Assembly: GCA_002792535.1 (NCBI GenBank)
Contig: PFOM01000033.1
Location: 1-56,515, forward strand
DNA: 56,515 nucleotides
Reading direction: 5' to 3'
Source of the DNA: Candidatus Peregrinibacteria bacterium CG_4_10_14_0_2_um_filter_38_24
Lineage (GTDB): Bacteria; Patescibacteriota; Gracilibacteria; UBA1369; LOWO2-01-FULL-3
In this document: positions 28,766-38,912 of the stretch, piece by piece
Layout: every line of letters starts with the position of its first letter
Numbering within the stretch: the stretch's first letter is position 1
Program-made: the position numbers and the translations under genes
The notes under the pieces: generated by a model
Database searches by the model: none
The model's input: the letters and a program-made list of their open reading frames with translations, nothing else
Told to the model about the DNA's origin: nothing

Positions 28766-29779
28766 CTAATCTCTAATGATACTTCTTGCTACGATAACGG
28801 TGAACAGAGAGGTTAGGGCGATGCCTACGAAGCTTTCTGCGGCGGCAATGAAGCGAACTGCGCCTACGGCATGATAATCTCCGTAACCGAGGGTTGTGAA
28901 GGTTGTGATGCTAAAATAGAGTGCGTCTAAGAAAGAGTAATCTGTTAATTTTTCGTTGTAGAACATTAAGCTGTCGAAAATTTGAAAAGCGAATGTGCAG
29001 GTTATAACTACAAGGATTGCGGCCATAAAAACTCGAATGAAGGAGGTTCCGTATTTGCAAAGAAGGTCTCCGAAAATATATGAAAAAAATCTGACCGGAT
29101 TCAGGTAAGAAATTCTTTTTCTTTTTGAGATCATTTCTCTGTAATGGAATTCGTCGGCTTGTTCGTGTAAACTTGAGTATTTGTACATTTCTTTGATTTG
29201 CTTGTATTCGATTGCGGCGGAATGGTAATTTTTTGCGGTTTCCGATTTTAGCTCTTTTCCGAAATTGGATTTTTCGTCGATGACTGTTCCGGAGGTTGAA
29301 ATGTCGTCTATGTTTGCATCTACAAGACTGCAATTTGTTATATTTGCATTGATTAAATTTATTTCGTTTAAATCTGAATTTTGGAATGAACAGTCTGTGA
29401 TGTGTGCGTTTTTGAAGTCTGAATGCGATAGTTCGGCGTTTTCAAAATTACAGTCATGAATTTTTCCTTCTTGAAAATTGCAATATCGGAGCATTGCTCC
29501 TTCAAAATGTATGTTTGCTAAAATGGCCAGATTTTCTGAAAATCCGTCATCTTCTTGTACGGAAATTCGAAAATCAAATCCTGAAACTGAAATTCCTCTC
29601 ATGTCTATGCCATTTTCCAATTCCGGATCGTTTATTCCTTCCAGTCCTTTTACTTTTTCACGAAATAAAGCAGGATTTAGGTAACAATGTGTTCTTTTGA
29701 TTGAGGCAACGAGCTTTTTTCCTTTTGCCGTTGTCCATCTTTTGCGGAGAGCATCAAGTTTTTCTTTTGGATATTGCAT
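28766..29779 (-). CDS. pentapeptide-repeat / two-TM ion-channel fusion
   Basis: NAELSHSDFKNAHITDCSFQNSDLNEINLINANITNCSLVDANID, then ALYFSITTFTTLGYGDYHAVGAVRFIAAAESFVGIALTSLFTVIVAR (K+ filter TTLGYGD). Confidence 0.9.
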   Translation of the reverse strand: MQYPKEKLDALRKRWTTAKGKKLVASIKRTHCYLNPALFREKVKGLEGINDPELENGIDMRGISVSGFDFRISVQEDDGFSENLAILANIHFEGAMLRYCNFQEGKIHDCNFENAELSHSDFKNAHITDCSFQNSDLNEINLINANITNCSLVDANIDDISTSGTVIDEKSNFGKELKSETAKNYHSAAIEYKQIKEMYKYSSLHEQADEFHYREMISKRKRISYLNPVRFFSYIFGDLLCKYGTSFIRVFMAAILVVITCTFAFQIFDSLMFYNEKLTDYSFLDALYFSITTFTTLGYGDYHAVGAVRFIAAAESFVGIALTSLFTVIVARSIIRD

Positions 29780-29888
29780 CTCGGGTTTTGTGTTGGTTTT
29801 TCTTTAGTCTTTCTTATATTTTACAACAAATTCGCCTTTTTTGCAAGTGGGCGATTTGTTTTTAGGGTAAGCTTGGGATTTTGGGGCT

Positions 29889-32777
29889 TCAAGGAGATGG
29901 GTCGGGAGACGGTTTTGTGTCTGTCGGAATGTTAGATGTGGCGCTTGTTTCTGCAGGCGTTGCGTCTGGAATTACAGGGGTTTCATTTGTGTTTTCCGTG
30001 TTTGTTGGTTTGACGAGATTAGATGGATTTTCGATTTTTATTTCTATTGCGGCGGAGGTGCTGTATCCCAATTTGTCTATTACTTTTGAGACGATCAGAT
30101 GTTTGCCTGGGGTGAAAAATTTTGAAAATGTCAGGTATCCCGTGTATGGGGCGATATTTGTGCTGTATTCTTGTTTGTCGTCCACGAAAAATTGGACTTC
30201 GGATATGCTGTTTTTTGCCGCGGCTTGGATGTCTATTACTATTTTGTTTTTACTGTCTCCGAGTGAGATTATTGATTGTGAAACCGGGCTTATGATGGAA
30301 ATTGTTGGTGGGTTTTTTGCCGTTTCTTCTGTGTGAATGTTGTCGTATTCCAAAGGTGGTGCTCCAATCATTATTTTTATGCCTGAGACCTCATCTATGC
30401 TTCCAACGGAAGTTTCTCCTTTTTTTGTTGAGTTGTCCGCTTTTGATGCGAAATATTTGCGAATGTCTTCTTTGAAAAGCGAGAGCTGTGGCGGAATTTC
30501 ATAATTTTGATAGAGAACTTCTTGAATGGCGTCTTTTGGCGTGTACTCTGTCGCGAGTAATCCTGAGACTTTGTCTATTTTTACTTTGTAGAATGAGTTT
30601 GTTTCGATTTCTGTCGGGATTGAAAAACTTGGGAATATGTCTGTTATTATTAATGATTTTGGAGTGTTTTTTCCCGGAAGTTTACCTGAGGCAGAGCTTA
30701 CTGAAACTTCTTTTATTCCTTCCGGTCTTGGGAATCCTTCGTCCGGAATATTCTTTAGCGCATAAGACATTATTGCGTTAAAAATTGGAGCGGCGGTTGT
30801 GACTCCATCTGCAGTATATCCCAATCCTGAGCCATCCGTGTTTCCTGTCCAAACCCCTATTACGATTGTCGGAGTGTATCCGATTGTCCATGCGTCTGCC
30901 GGAGCGACCGTTTTTCCACCTGATTCTTTTTTGTTTTCTTTCGTGGAAGTTCCTGTTTTTGCGGCGTTTGTGTGGCCGGCTATGTGTAGGCGGGAGCTGA
31001 CTGCATTGGATGCATCTGACAAAATGCTGTTTATTGAGTATGCGACTTGAGGGTCTAAAACTTCATTAAATTCTTTTTGTTGCCATTCTTCTAAAACGTC
31101 TCCGTTTGAATTTATTACTTTTAAAATTGATGTTAATTCCGGTTTTTTACCGTTGTTTGCGAAGGTTCCATATGCTTGAACCATTTCGATAAGTGGAATT
31201 TCGCCTGCGCCTATCGCCAATGGATAGCCGTAACTGTGGGCTTTGTTTAGGGTTGTGATTCCCATTTTTGCGGCAAGGTCTATGATCGGATCTTGTTGTC
31301 CAGCAAGGAAGTATGCTTCGATCGCAGGGATGTTTCTGGATTGCCCGAGGGCGCGTCGGATTGTGACTTGTCCGAACCAATTTCCGCTGTAGTTTTCGGG
31401 TCTGTCTTCGCCGACTTTTAGAGGTACGTCGTATAGTGGGGTTGCCGGAGCGAAGCCATTGTAGAATGCTTCTGCGTAGACAATTGGCTTGAATGACGAT
31501 CCCGGTTGGCGTGGGCGAACGACTACATTTACGTTTCCGTCGATTTCTTCGTCATAATAATCACGTGATCCTACCATTGCGAGAATTTGGCCGGTCTTTG
31601 CGTTGATTGCGAGGACGGCGGCGTTGTTTGTTTTGTGATTTTCCGCGTTTTTCTTTCCGATTTCTTCTGCTGTTTTTTCCGCATAGTCTTGAAGGCTTGA
31701 ATCTAGAGTTGTGTAAACCTTTAATCCTCCTTTTTCAACGACATCTTTTCCATATTTTTCTTCAAGAATTTGTTTTACGTAAAGGACAAAATGAGGATGT
31801 TTTATTTTTTCAATGTGCTTTTGAAACTGAATTGTTTGCAGTTCGTTCAAGGCCGTTTTTCGTTCTTTTTCTGTGATTGTTCCGAGTTCAAACATTCTTT
31901 TTAAAACGAGGTCTGAGCGTCCTTGTATGTAAAGCTCCTGTCCGTTGCCAAGGTCGACGAATTTTCCTATAAGTCCGCGAACATATTCGTCTTGATTCAA
32001 GTCTGTTTCTCTCTTGATATTTCTGTAATGGATTTCTTCTGAGGTGAATTCTTTTAGAAGGTGTGAATATTTATTGTTGCCGTATGGATTGTATTTTGTT
32101 GGGGCTTGAGGGAGAGATGCGAGGATCGAGCTTTCAGCGAGAGTAAGGTCTTTTGCGGATTTATCGAAATATATTTCTGCTGATTTGCCTGCTCCGTATG
32201 CGTTATTTCCGTAAGGGATGCGGTTTAAATAAAGTTCGAGTATTTTTTCTTTTTCGTATGTTCGTTCCAATCGGACAGAGAGAATGAGTTCTTTTGCTTT
32301 TCTTGTGTAGCTTCTTTCCGAGGAAAGAAAGCTGTTTTTGACATATTGTTGTGTGATTGTTGAGCCTCCTCGTCGTACTCCTATTCCAAAAATTTCATAT
32401 AATACCGCTTTCCCTATTCCCATTATGTCGAATCCGTTGTGTTCCCAAAATCTGTCATCTTCTATTGCGACAGTTGCGTTTATTAAATATGTGGAAATTT
32501 TGTCGTATGAGATTTGTTCGCGATTTTCTTCGCCGTGAATTGTGTAAAGCAGGCCGCCGTCTTTATCGTATATTTCCGTTGATTGATCGGCTTGCAATTT
32601 TTCGAGATCTGAAACGTCAGGAAGTCCAATCGAAAGAATTCCGATTATTCCTACAAAAAGGATAACTGAAATCAGGGTAATTCCTATTATTGCGGTTGAT
32701 CCCCAAAAAATGATTTTTTGTTTTATTTCCGCGTCTTTTTTTGGCCAAAACCTTTCAGGTATAAATTTTTTCAGCAT
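29889..32777 (-). CDS. penicillin-binding protein 1A (transglycosylase/transpeptidase)
   Basis: ATVAIEDDRFWEHNGFD, RRGGSTITQQYVKNSFL, RQPGSSFKPIVYAEAF, AAKTGTST. Confidence 0.95.
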   Translation of the reverse strand: MLKKFIPERFWPKKDAEIKQKIIFWGSTAIIGITLISVILFVGIIGILSIGLPDVSDLEKLQADQSTEIYDKDGGLLYTIHGEENREQISYDKISTYLINATVAIEDDRFWEHNGFDIMGIGKAVLYEIFGIGVRRGGSTITQQYVKNSFLSSERSYTRKAKELILSVRLERTYEKEKILELYLNRIPYGNNAYGAGKSAEIYFDKSAKDLTLAESSILASLPQAPTKYNPYGNNKYSHLLKEFTSEEIHYRNIKRETDLNQDEYVRGLIGKFVDLGNGQELYIQGRSDLVLKRMFELGTITEKERKTALNELQTIQFQKHIEKIKHPHFVLYVKQILEEKYGKDVVEKGGLKVYTTLDSSLQDYAEKTAEEIGKKNAENHKTNNAAVLAINAKTGQILAMVGSRDYYDEEIDGNVNVVVRPRQPGSSFKPIVYAEAFYNGFAPATPLYDVPLKVGEDRPENYSGNWFGQVTIRRALGQSRNIPAIEAYFLAGQQDPIIDLAAKMGITTLNKAHSYGYPLAIGAGEIPLIEMVQAYGTFANNGKKPELTSILKVINSNGDVLEEWQQKEFNEVLDPQVAYSINSILSDASNAVSSRLHIAGHTNAAKTGTSTKENKKESGGKTVAPADAWTIGYTPTIVIGVWTGNTDGSGLGYTADGVTTAAPIFNAIMSYALKNIPDEGFPRPEGIKEVSVSSASGKLPGKNTPKSLIITDIFPSFSIPTEIETNSFYKVKIDKVSGLLATEYTPKDAIQEVLYQNYEIPPQLSLFKEDIRKYFASKADNSTKKGETSVGSIDEVSGIKIMIGAPPLEYDNIHTEETAKNPPTISIISPVSQSIISLGDSKNKIVIDIQAAAKNSISEVQFFVDDKQEYSTNIAPYTGYLTFSKFFTPGKHLIVSKVIDKLGYSTSAAIEIKIENPSNLVKPTNTENTNETPVIPDATPAETSATSNIPTDTKPSPDPSP

Positions 32778-32821
32778 GCGCGTATTTTAATGCAAAATTG
32801 GCTCTTAAGTAAAGGCTTTAC

Positions 32822-34138
32822 CTAAAGTTTGTGGAGTTTTATGGAAATTGCGAGTGAGCATTGTTGTCCGAATTTTTGGAGAAAATCTGTTTCTATTAGT
32901 CTGAATTTTCCCGGATCTTTTGAATATATGTTTAAGGACCCAAGGTATTTTTTTGACAAAAAGAGTGGAATTGATATTAAAGTTTTGAATTTATGGCTTT
33001 TTACCAAATTTCTGCTTTTGTGAACATCTGAGGCTTCAACATTGTCCATAAGAAGCGGTCTTTTTATTTCGAATGCGTCTTGTGCAATGCTATTATCAAA
33101 CTCTATTCTGTTTTTACTTTGCCATTTTTTGTCTATGCCTATGTGGGAGACCATTTCGAGGAATTTGTTTTTTTTGTTGTATAGCCTTAATACTGCGGCG
33201 TCTGCTTTTGAGAGGAGGACTATTGCGGAGATGATGAGGTTTTGAAGAGAATCGAGTGATGCATTTGAAACTGCGGATTCCGTGATTTCCGCGAGGTAAT
33301 CCATTTGTCTTCTTTGAAATCCTAATTCTTTGTATGCGTCTTGGATTGTTTCGAATCTTTTTTGAAGTTCATTGGATGTGCGTTTTTGGCTTGAAATATC
33401 TCTGTATGTCACGAGATATCCTATAAATTTGTCTTTTTCATTTGTTACTTTTGCGACGGAAACTGAGACGGAAATTTTTTCTCCGGTTTTTGATTGTCGG
33501 AGTGTTTCGTAATTTCTTATGATTTTATTTTTTTCCACTTCTTCTATGAGTTTTTTGTTTACGTCTTCTTCTTCTTGTGGGATTATGAGGTTGATGCTTT
33601 TGTTTAAAATTTCTTGTTCTTTGTATCCGAATATTTTTTGTGCGCTGGTGTTCCAAAGTTGAATTTTTCTGTTTTTATTCAAGACCACGATGGCTTCTAT
33701 CGAGTTTTTGATTATTTGAGTTGAGAGCCTTTCTTTTTCGGCAAGTTTCTTTAATTTAGTGAGATTTGTGAAAATTCCTATGGTTCCTCCGCTTTTTGTT
33801 GGGGCCCCACTAATTAAAAGCGGAATTTTCTTTCCGCTTTTAGACAACATCGTAGCTTCATATTGGGAGGACATTCCGTGGGTTCGCAGTTTATGATGGT
33901 CTTCTATTATTTTTTTACCTTCATCGTCAAAAAAATCTGTGCAATATCTGCCAATGGCTTCCTTTAGTGGGTATTCTGAGGTTTTTTCGAAGGTTGGATT
34001 TACGTATATTGTGTGATGTTTTTTATCTCCGACCCATAAACATTCATTCATGGCTTCCGCTATGCTTTCGGACTGTACAGCATCGTTGAGCAATTTTCTG
34101 TCAGTAATGGCTTTGTTTAGGGTCATTTTGATTGACAA
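32822..34138 (-). CDS. PAS-PAS-GAF sensory protein without visible output domain
   Basis: two PAS cores (WVGDKKHHTIYVNPTFEKTSEY; LNKNRKIQLWNTSAQKIFGYKEQEIL) then a GAF-like domain; ends at FGQQCSLAISIKLHKL. Confidence 0.8.
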   Translation of the reverse strand: MSIKMTLNKAITDRKLLNDAVQSESIAEAMNECLWVGDKKHHTIYVNPTFEKTSEYPLKEAIGRYCTDFFDDEGKKIIEDHHKLRTHGMSSQYEATMLSKSGKKIPLLISGAPTKSGGTIGIFTNLTKLKKLAEKERLSTQIIKNSIEAIVVLNKNRKIQLWNTSAQKIFGYKEQEILNKSINLIIPQEEEDVNKKLIEEVEKNKIIRNYETLRQSKTGEKISVSVSVAKVTNEKDKFIGYLVTYRDISSQKRTSNELQKRFETIQDAYKELGFQRRQMDYLAEITESAVSNASLDSLQNLIISAIVLLSKADAAVLRLYNKKNKFLEMVSHIGIDKKWQSKNRIEFDNSIAQDAFEIKRPLLMDNVEASDVHKSRNLVKSHKFKTLISIPLFLSKKYLGSLNIYSKDPGKFRLIETDFLQKFGQQCSLAISIKLHKL

Positions 34139-34192
34139 TAAAGGCTATCTTTACTATTATTCTCCCCTAAAATTCAACTATGTCAAGAAAAT

Positions 34193-36484
34193 ATGACAGG
34201 AATCGATGGAAAATCGCAGGAGGATGAGAAAAAAACAGGAATCGCCAAAAAAGAAATGGGCGATAATCCTGATGTTATTGATCCCGGGAGTGATTGTGGG
34301 GAAGCTGTTGTCGATGGAATTAATGGGGGTTTTGTTGGTGATGGGGTTGTGGAGATCGGGGCGAAGGTTCGGAATATGATTAAGCCGAGAAGGCCTTCCA
34401 ATCTTTTTGACCTTGATGAGTGGGTGGGGGCTGAGAAGTGTTTGAGGAAATTTTTTGAAGAAGAAGCGGTTACTGTTGAAGCTGGATTGGCTGAGATTAA
34501 GCGTATGTTTTCGAGGGAAGAAATTGCGAGGAGAGGGCTTTCGAGTAGGGAACTTTCAGATGAAGATTTTGATGTTCGAAAATTTATAGAGGGGATTCCT
34601 CCGGAAGCTCTTTTTTCTACGTCTGTTGTTGAGGGAGAAGGGGTTATATGGAAAGAAGAGATGATGACAAAAATCGCTAACGATGTTTCTAAAACTTGGA
34701 AACAAAAGGGGTATGCTTTCTTGAAAACTAAAGCGTTCCGTAGCGGGGAAAAGGGTTTTCGTCTTAGGACGGCGTTGAAATGCCCAAGATCTTTGGGGGA
34801 AAATCAGGATTTGACTAAGCTTAATGTTTTCGAAGAAGAGCAAAAGGATCCTCTTCAGGCCTTGAGATATAGGATTCTTTTTGCGTTGGCGTCACATGAG
34901 GCTTTTAAAAATGATGATGGACATAGAACTGCTTATATGGCGGGGTGTTTGTCTGTCAGGATTGGCAAGAAGGTGGGGTATAGGTTTTTAATTCCTGTCT
35001 CTCAAGAATGCAGGACTTTTGATGTGCCTTCGGGGGCGCTTTTCAGTAAAAGTAGAGGTGGGGATCAAATGGATGCGAGAGTTTTTATAAAAGTTATGTT
35101 GTCGCTTCTTCTTCCTGATAAGGCTCAAGAAGGAGCGGAACTTTTTGATGAGAAGGGAGATTTGCATGATGTTGTGCAGGAAGAATTTGTGTTGATTGAC
35201 TTGATGGGGCTTGCGGAGAAAATGGAAATTTATGAGGAATTTGAAGAAGTTTTTGCGGCGATATTTAAATTGAGGCATCGAAATTTTACGAATAGGTTTC
35301 ACTTGAGCTCATCTTTTGGCACAAATAAGGGCAGAAGAAGGATGTCTTTGCTTGACCTTATAAATATAAAAAAAGAATATTCAAGAAAACCTGTGAAGGT
35401 TTTTTCTTTGGGGCATGGAGATGGGTTTTTGGAGAAGGAACTTTTGAAGCTCAGGGAGGAGGGTGAGGACGGTGAGGCTTTAGTTTCCGAGGTTACCGGA
35501 GTGGATTTGCATTCCGGTGATGACTTGGAGGCTGTCGAGACTGATAGTTTTGGTGGGAATGGGAAGCTTGTAAAAGTTGCGAGAGGGGAAAATAAGGATA
35601 AAGATAGAATACAAAGGGTGTTTGATCAGCTTGAGGGGCAGGCGGACATCGGTGTTGCCGCAGACAGTCTTCATGAGACTGAAAATCCTTTTGCTTATAT
35701 GATGAAGATGTATGACAAAATTAAACCGGGAGGTTTTCTTTATGTCACTGACCCTATTCATTGTGAGGCTACGGATAAGATGACTCGGGTGGATTTGAAC
35801 TCATTTGATAACACTAGGCATCCGAGTTCTATGCTTTCTCTCGAACAATATTTTGAAATTATAGGATATCTTACAATGAAGGGAGCTAAAATTTATGATA
35901 TTTCGATTACGCCCGGAACATATGCCGGATATAATGATACTTTTTGGCGTGTAATTCTTTCTATAAGGAAGCCGGATTTGGAGGCTACGGATCTTGTTAA
36001 AAGAGATAGTGCTCCATATAGATTGCCTATAGAAAATATTGACTGGAATGGGGATGTTGACTCTAATGAGGATATTTTTAAGATTTGGCCATTTAGCTGT
36101 GTGAGAGAGGAGGATAGGGAAAAAGTTTTGAGTAAGATGGGCGGGAATTTTGGCGTGGATAAAACCGGAGAAGGTGGTAATAAAAAGAAAATTACTTTTG
36201 GGAAAGCGAAGTTTGAGGCTATTAGGTTACTTGCCGGAGGAGATGAGGGGCGTGCGAATGCGCTTGTGCATGAGAAATCTCCGTATGGTTCCGTATTGGA
36301 GAAACTTTTTGCGCATTTAAGAGGAGGCGATGAGAATGATAAATTCATAGATAGAGCGCTGGAGAATTTTAATCATTTTGCCGGAGAAGTTTTTGCAATT
36401 ATTTCCTTGCTTAAAACGGAATGCGGGATTGATATTTCTCAAAAAATCTGTGAAGTTCCCGGCTGGGAAGATGCTGAAGTTTAA
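34193..36484 (+). CDS. large protein with C-terminal SAM-methyltransferase-like fold
   Basis: VKVFSLGHGDGFLEKELLKL; DIGVAADSLHETENPFAYMMKMYDKIKPGGFLYVTDPIHC. Confidence 0.65.
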   Translation: MTGIDGKSQEDEKKTGIAKKEMGDNPDVIDPGSDCGEAVVDGINGGFVGDGVVEIGAKVRNMIKPRRPSNLFDLDEWVGAEKCLRKFFEEEAVTVEAGLAEIKRMFSREEIARRGLSSRELSDEDFDVRKFIEGIPPEALFSTSVVEGEGVIWKEEMMTKIANDVSKTWKQKGYAFLKTKAFRSGEKGFRLRTALKCPRSLGENQDLTKLNVFEEEQKDPLQALRYRILFALASHEAFKNDDGHRTAYMAGCLSVRIGKKVGYRFLIPVSQECRTFDVPSGALFSKSRGGDQMDARVFIKVMLSLLLPDKAQEGAELFDEKGDLHDVVQEEFVLIDLMGLAEKMEIYEEFEEVFAAIFKLRHRNFTNRFHLSSSFGTNKGRRRMSLLDLINIKKEYSRKPVKVFSLGHGDGFLEKELLKLREEGEDGEALVSEVTGVDLHSGDDLEAVETDSFGGNGKLVKVARGENKDKDRIQRVFDQLEGQADIGVAADSLHETENPFAYMMKMYDKIKPGGFLYVTDPIHCEATDKMTRVDLNSFDNTRHPSSMLSLEQYFEIIGYLTMKGAKIYDISITPGTYAGYNDTFWRVILSIRKPDLEATDLVKRDSAPYRLPIENIDWNGDVDSNEDIFKIWPFSCVREEDREKVLSKMGGNFGVDKTGEGGNKKKITFGKAKFEAIRLLAGGDEGRANALVHEKSPYGSVLEKLFAHLRGGDENDKFIDRALENFNHFAGEVFAIISLLKTECGIDISQKICEVPGWEDAEV

Positions 36485-38910
36485 TAATTTTTTCCTCTGA
36501 TTTTTCCGCCGAGGTTTTCTAATGCGGTGAAGATTTTTGATTGAGCTTCTGCCATTTCTGCGTCGGTGAGGGTTCTGTCTTCGGATTGAATTGTGATGCT
36601 GAAGGCTACGGCTTTTTTGTCTGATTCGATTTTGTCTCCTTCGTAAATGTCGAAAAGTTTTATGTCACTTATCAAATCTTTTTCTGCGTTTTTGATTGTT
36701 GACTTAAGTGTTTCTATTTCTACGTTTTTGTCTACGGCGACTGAAATATCGAATGAAATATTTGGGAATTTTGGAATACGTTTGTATGATTTTTTTATTT
36801 CTTCTAGTTTCAAAGCTTCTGTGAAATTTATTTCAAAAAGTGCGATAGAATATTTTTCGAGGTCGTAATTTTTTTGGACAGTTGGGTGTAACATGAAACA
36901 AGTTGCGAGTGATTTTCCGCTATGGTCAATGAATGTTAGCGATTTTATCGGATGGGCGTATGGTGTGTTTTTTGCGCCTTTTGCTTCTGCGACGTGTGAT
37001 AAATTAAATTTTTGAATGAATGCTTCTACGCATCCTTTTGCTTCGTAAAATATTTTGTCAGATTTTCCTTTTATTAAAATTGCTCCGCAAATTTTCTTTT
37101 CTTCGAGTGGGAAGTATTGTCCAATTTCGAGGTATGTGTGGCCGATTTCGTATATGCGTATTTCACTAAAATTTTTCACATTTTCTTGCAGGTTTTTCAA
37201 AATATTTGGTGTCAGAGAAGTCACCATGTTGGTTTGTTCTTCTGACAAATAATTTTGAAGTTTCAAATGTTGAGCTTCTACAAGAAGTGTTTTTTTAATT
37301 TCATTTAAGCCGTAAAAGGAATAGTTATACACTTCGTCGAAACCAAATCCGTAAGAAAAAAGTTCACGTGCGCGGTGTTTTTTTGTGCGTTCATTGTTTT
37401 GCAGTGGTAGTTTTGCAGGTAAGCTTGGAAGAGTTGGTTCGATGTTGTCGTAGCCGTAAATTCTCGCGATTTCTTCAATCAAATCATCTTCAGAAAGTAC
37501 ATCTTTTGTTGCGCGAAAAGTTGGAACTTCTACGATAAATATTTTAGTTTTTTTGCCTTTTGCCGTGACTTTGAATTCCAAACTTTCTAGAATTTTTTTC
37601 ATCTCTTGCACGCTTAGGTCTGCGCCAATTTTGGATTTTGCTTTCTCTAAATCTAATGTGATTTTTAATGGTTTTTTGTTGAATTTTTGAATGTCTGTTA
37701 TTGGTCCTGCAATTTTTGCTTCCGGACAAATTTGTAATATTAATTCTGTGGCGCGAAGGATTGCGGTTTCTGCTAGTAATGGATCTAAACCTTTTTCAAA
37801 TCTTTGAACTGAGTCAGTACGAACACCAAGTTTTGTTGAAGTTTTTCGTACCGATGAGTGATTGAAATTTGCAGATTCGAGAATGATAGCAGTCGTGTTT
37901 TCGTTTATTCCGCTGTGTTCTCCGCCGATGATTCCTGCTACAGCAACCGGTTTTTTGCTGTCTGCGATCACTAGCATGTTTTCGTCGAGGTTGTATTCTT
38001 TACCATCGAGTGTGCGAATTTTTTCATTTTTCTTTGCTGTTCTTACAACTATTCCATTTTGAATCAATGTTTTATCAAAGGCATGTAATGGCTGTCCGAG
38101 TTCCATCATTACATAATTTGTGACGTCGACAATATTGTTGTGGATTCCGTGTCCTGTGGTTTTCAGCCTTGCAGCAAGCCAATCCGGAGACTTGCCGATT
38201 TTTATATTATTGATAATTAGTCCGCAATATCTTGGGCAAAGATGAAAGTCTTTTACTTTTACGTCGACACTTTCTCCCGTTTCGGGAATTTTCACAGAGA
38301 CTTTTATTGGTTTGAACTTGCTGTTTGTTATTGCCGCAACTTCGCGTGCAATTCCCATGTGGCCCCAAAGATCCGGTCTGTGTGTTAGAGATTTATTGTC
38401 GAATTCGAGGATGATGTCGTCTTTGTGTAAGACGTCTTTTATTGGAGTTCCGGTTTCTGGTTTTAGCGCTGAGAGATCAAGAATATCGTGTGTGCCTTCA
38501 TCTGGATTGTTTAGTCCGATTTCGATACTTGCACAAATCATTCCGTAACTTTCGACTCCGCGAATTACTGCTTTTTCCATTACGACCGGTTCGCCTTCTC
38601 CGTGCCATTTTACTTTTGCGCCTAAGCAAGCGACTGCTACATACATTCCTTCTTTTATGTTTTCGCCACCGCAAACGATTTGCAAAGTTTCTTTTCCGAT
38701 AGATGTTTTTGTGACTTTTAATTTGTCTGCGTTTGGATGTGCAGTGATTTCGATGATTTGTCCGACGATGATATTTTCGTAATCCGCGGATTCGTCAATA
38801 ACGTGATCTACTTCCGCAGTTTTCAAAGTTAACAAATTCCCAAGAGTTTTTCCGTCTGCGTCTTTTGGTAGTTCTACGAAGTCCTTAAGCCAATTTAGGG
38901 ATACTAACAT
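36481..38910 (-). CDS. pheT: phenylalanyl-tRNA synthetase beta subunit
   Basis: MLVSLNWLKDFVELP; tRNA-binding domain; HNNIVDVTNYVMMELGQPLHAFD; C-terminal FDX-ACB. Confidence 0.96.
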   Translation of the reverse strand: MLVSLNWLKDFVELPKDADGKTLGNLLTLKTAEVDHVIDESADYENIIVGQIIEITAHPNADKLKVTKTSIGKETLQIVCGGENIKEGMYVAVACLGAKVKWHGEGEPVVMEKAVIRGVESYGMICASIEIGLNNPDEGTHDILDLSALKPETGTPIKDVLHKDDIILEFDNKSLTHRPDLWGHMGIAREVAAITNSKFKPIKVSVKIPETGESVDVKVKDFHLCPRYCGLIINNIKIGKSPDWLAARLKTTGHGIHNNIVDVTNYVMMELGQPLHAFDKTLIQNGIVVRTAKKNEKIRTLDGKEYNLDENMLVIADSKKPVAVAGIIGGEHSGINENTTAIILESANFNHSSVRKTSTKLGVRTDSVQRFEKGLDPLLAETAILRATELILQICPEAKIAGPITDIQKFNKKPLKITLDLEKAKSKIGADLSVQEMKKILESLEFKVTAKGKKTKIFIVEVPTFRATKDVLSEDDLIEEIARIYGYDNIEPTLPSLPAKLPLQNNERTKKHRARELFSYGFGFDEVYNYSFYGLNEIKKTLLVEAQHLKLQNYLSEEQTNMVTSLTPNILKNLQENVKNFSEIRIYEIGHTYLEIGQYFPLEEKKICGAILIKGKSDKIFYEAKGCVEAFIQKFNLSHVAEAKGAKNTPYAHPIKSLTFIDHSGKSLATCFMLHPTVQKNYDLEKYSIALFEINFTEALKLEEIKKSYKRIPKFPNISFDISVAVDKNVEIETLKSTIKNAEKDLISDIKLFDIYEGDKIESDKKAVAFSITIQSEDRTLTDAEMAEAQSKIFTALENLGGKIRGKNY

Positions 38911-38912
38911 TT

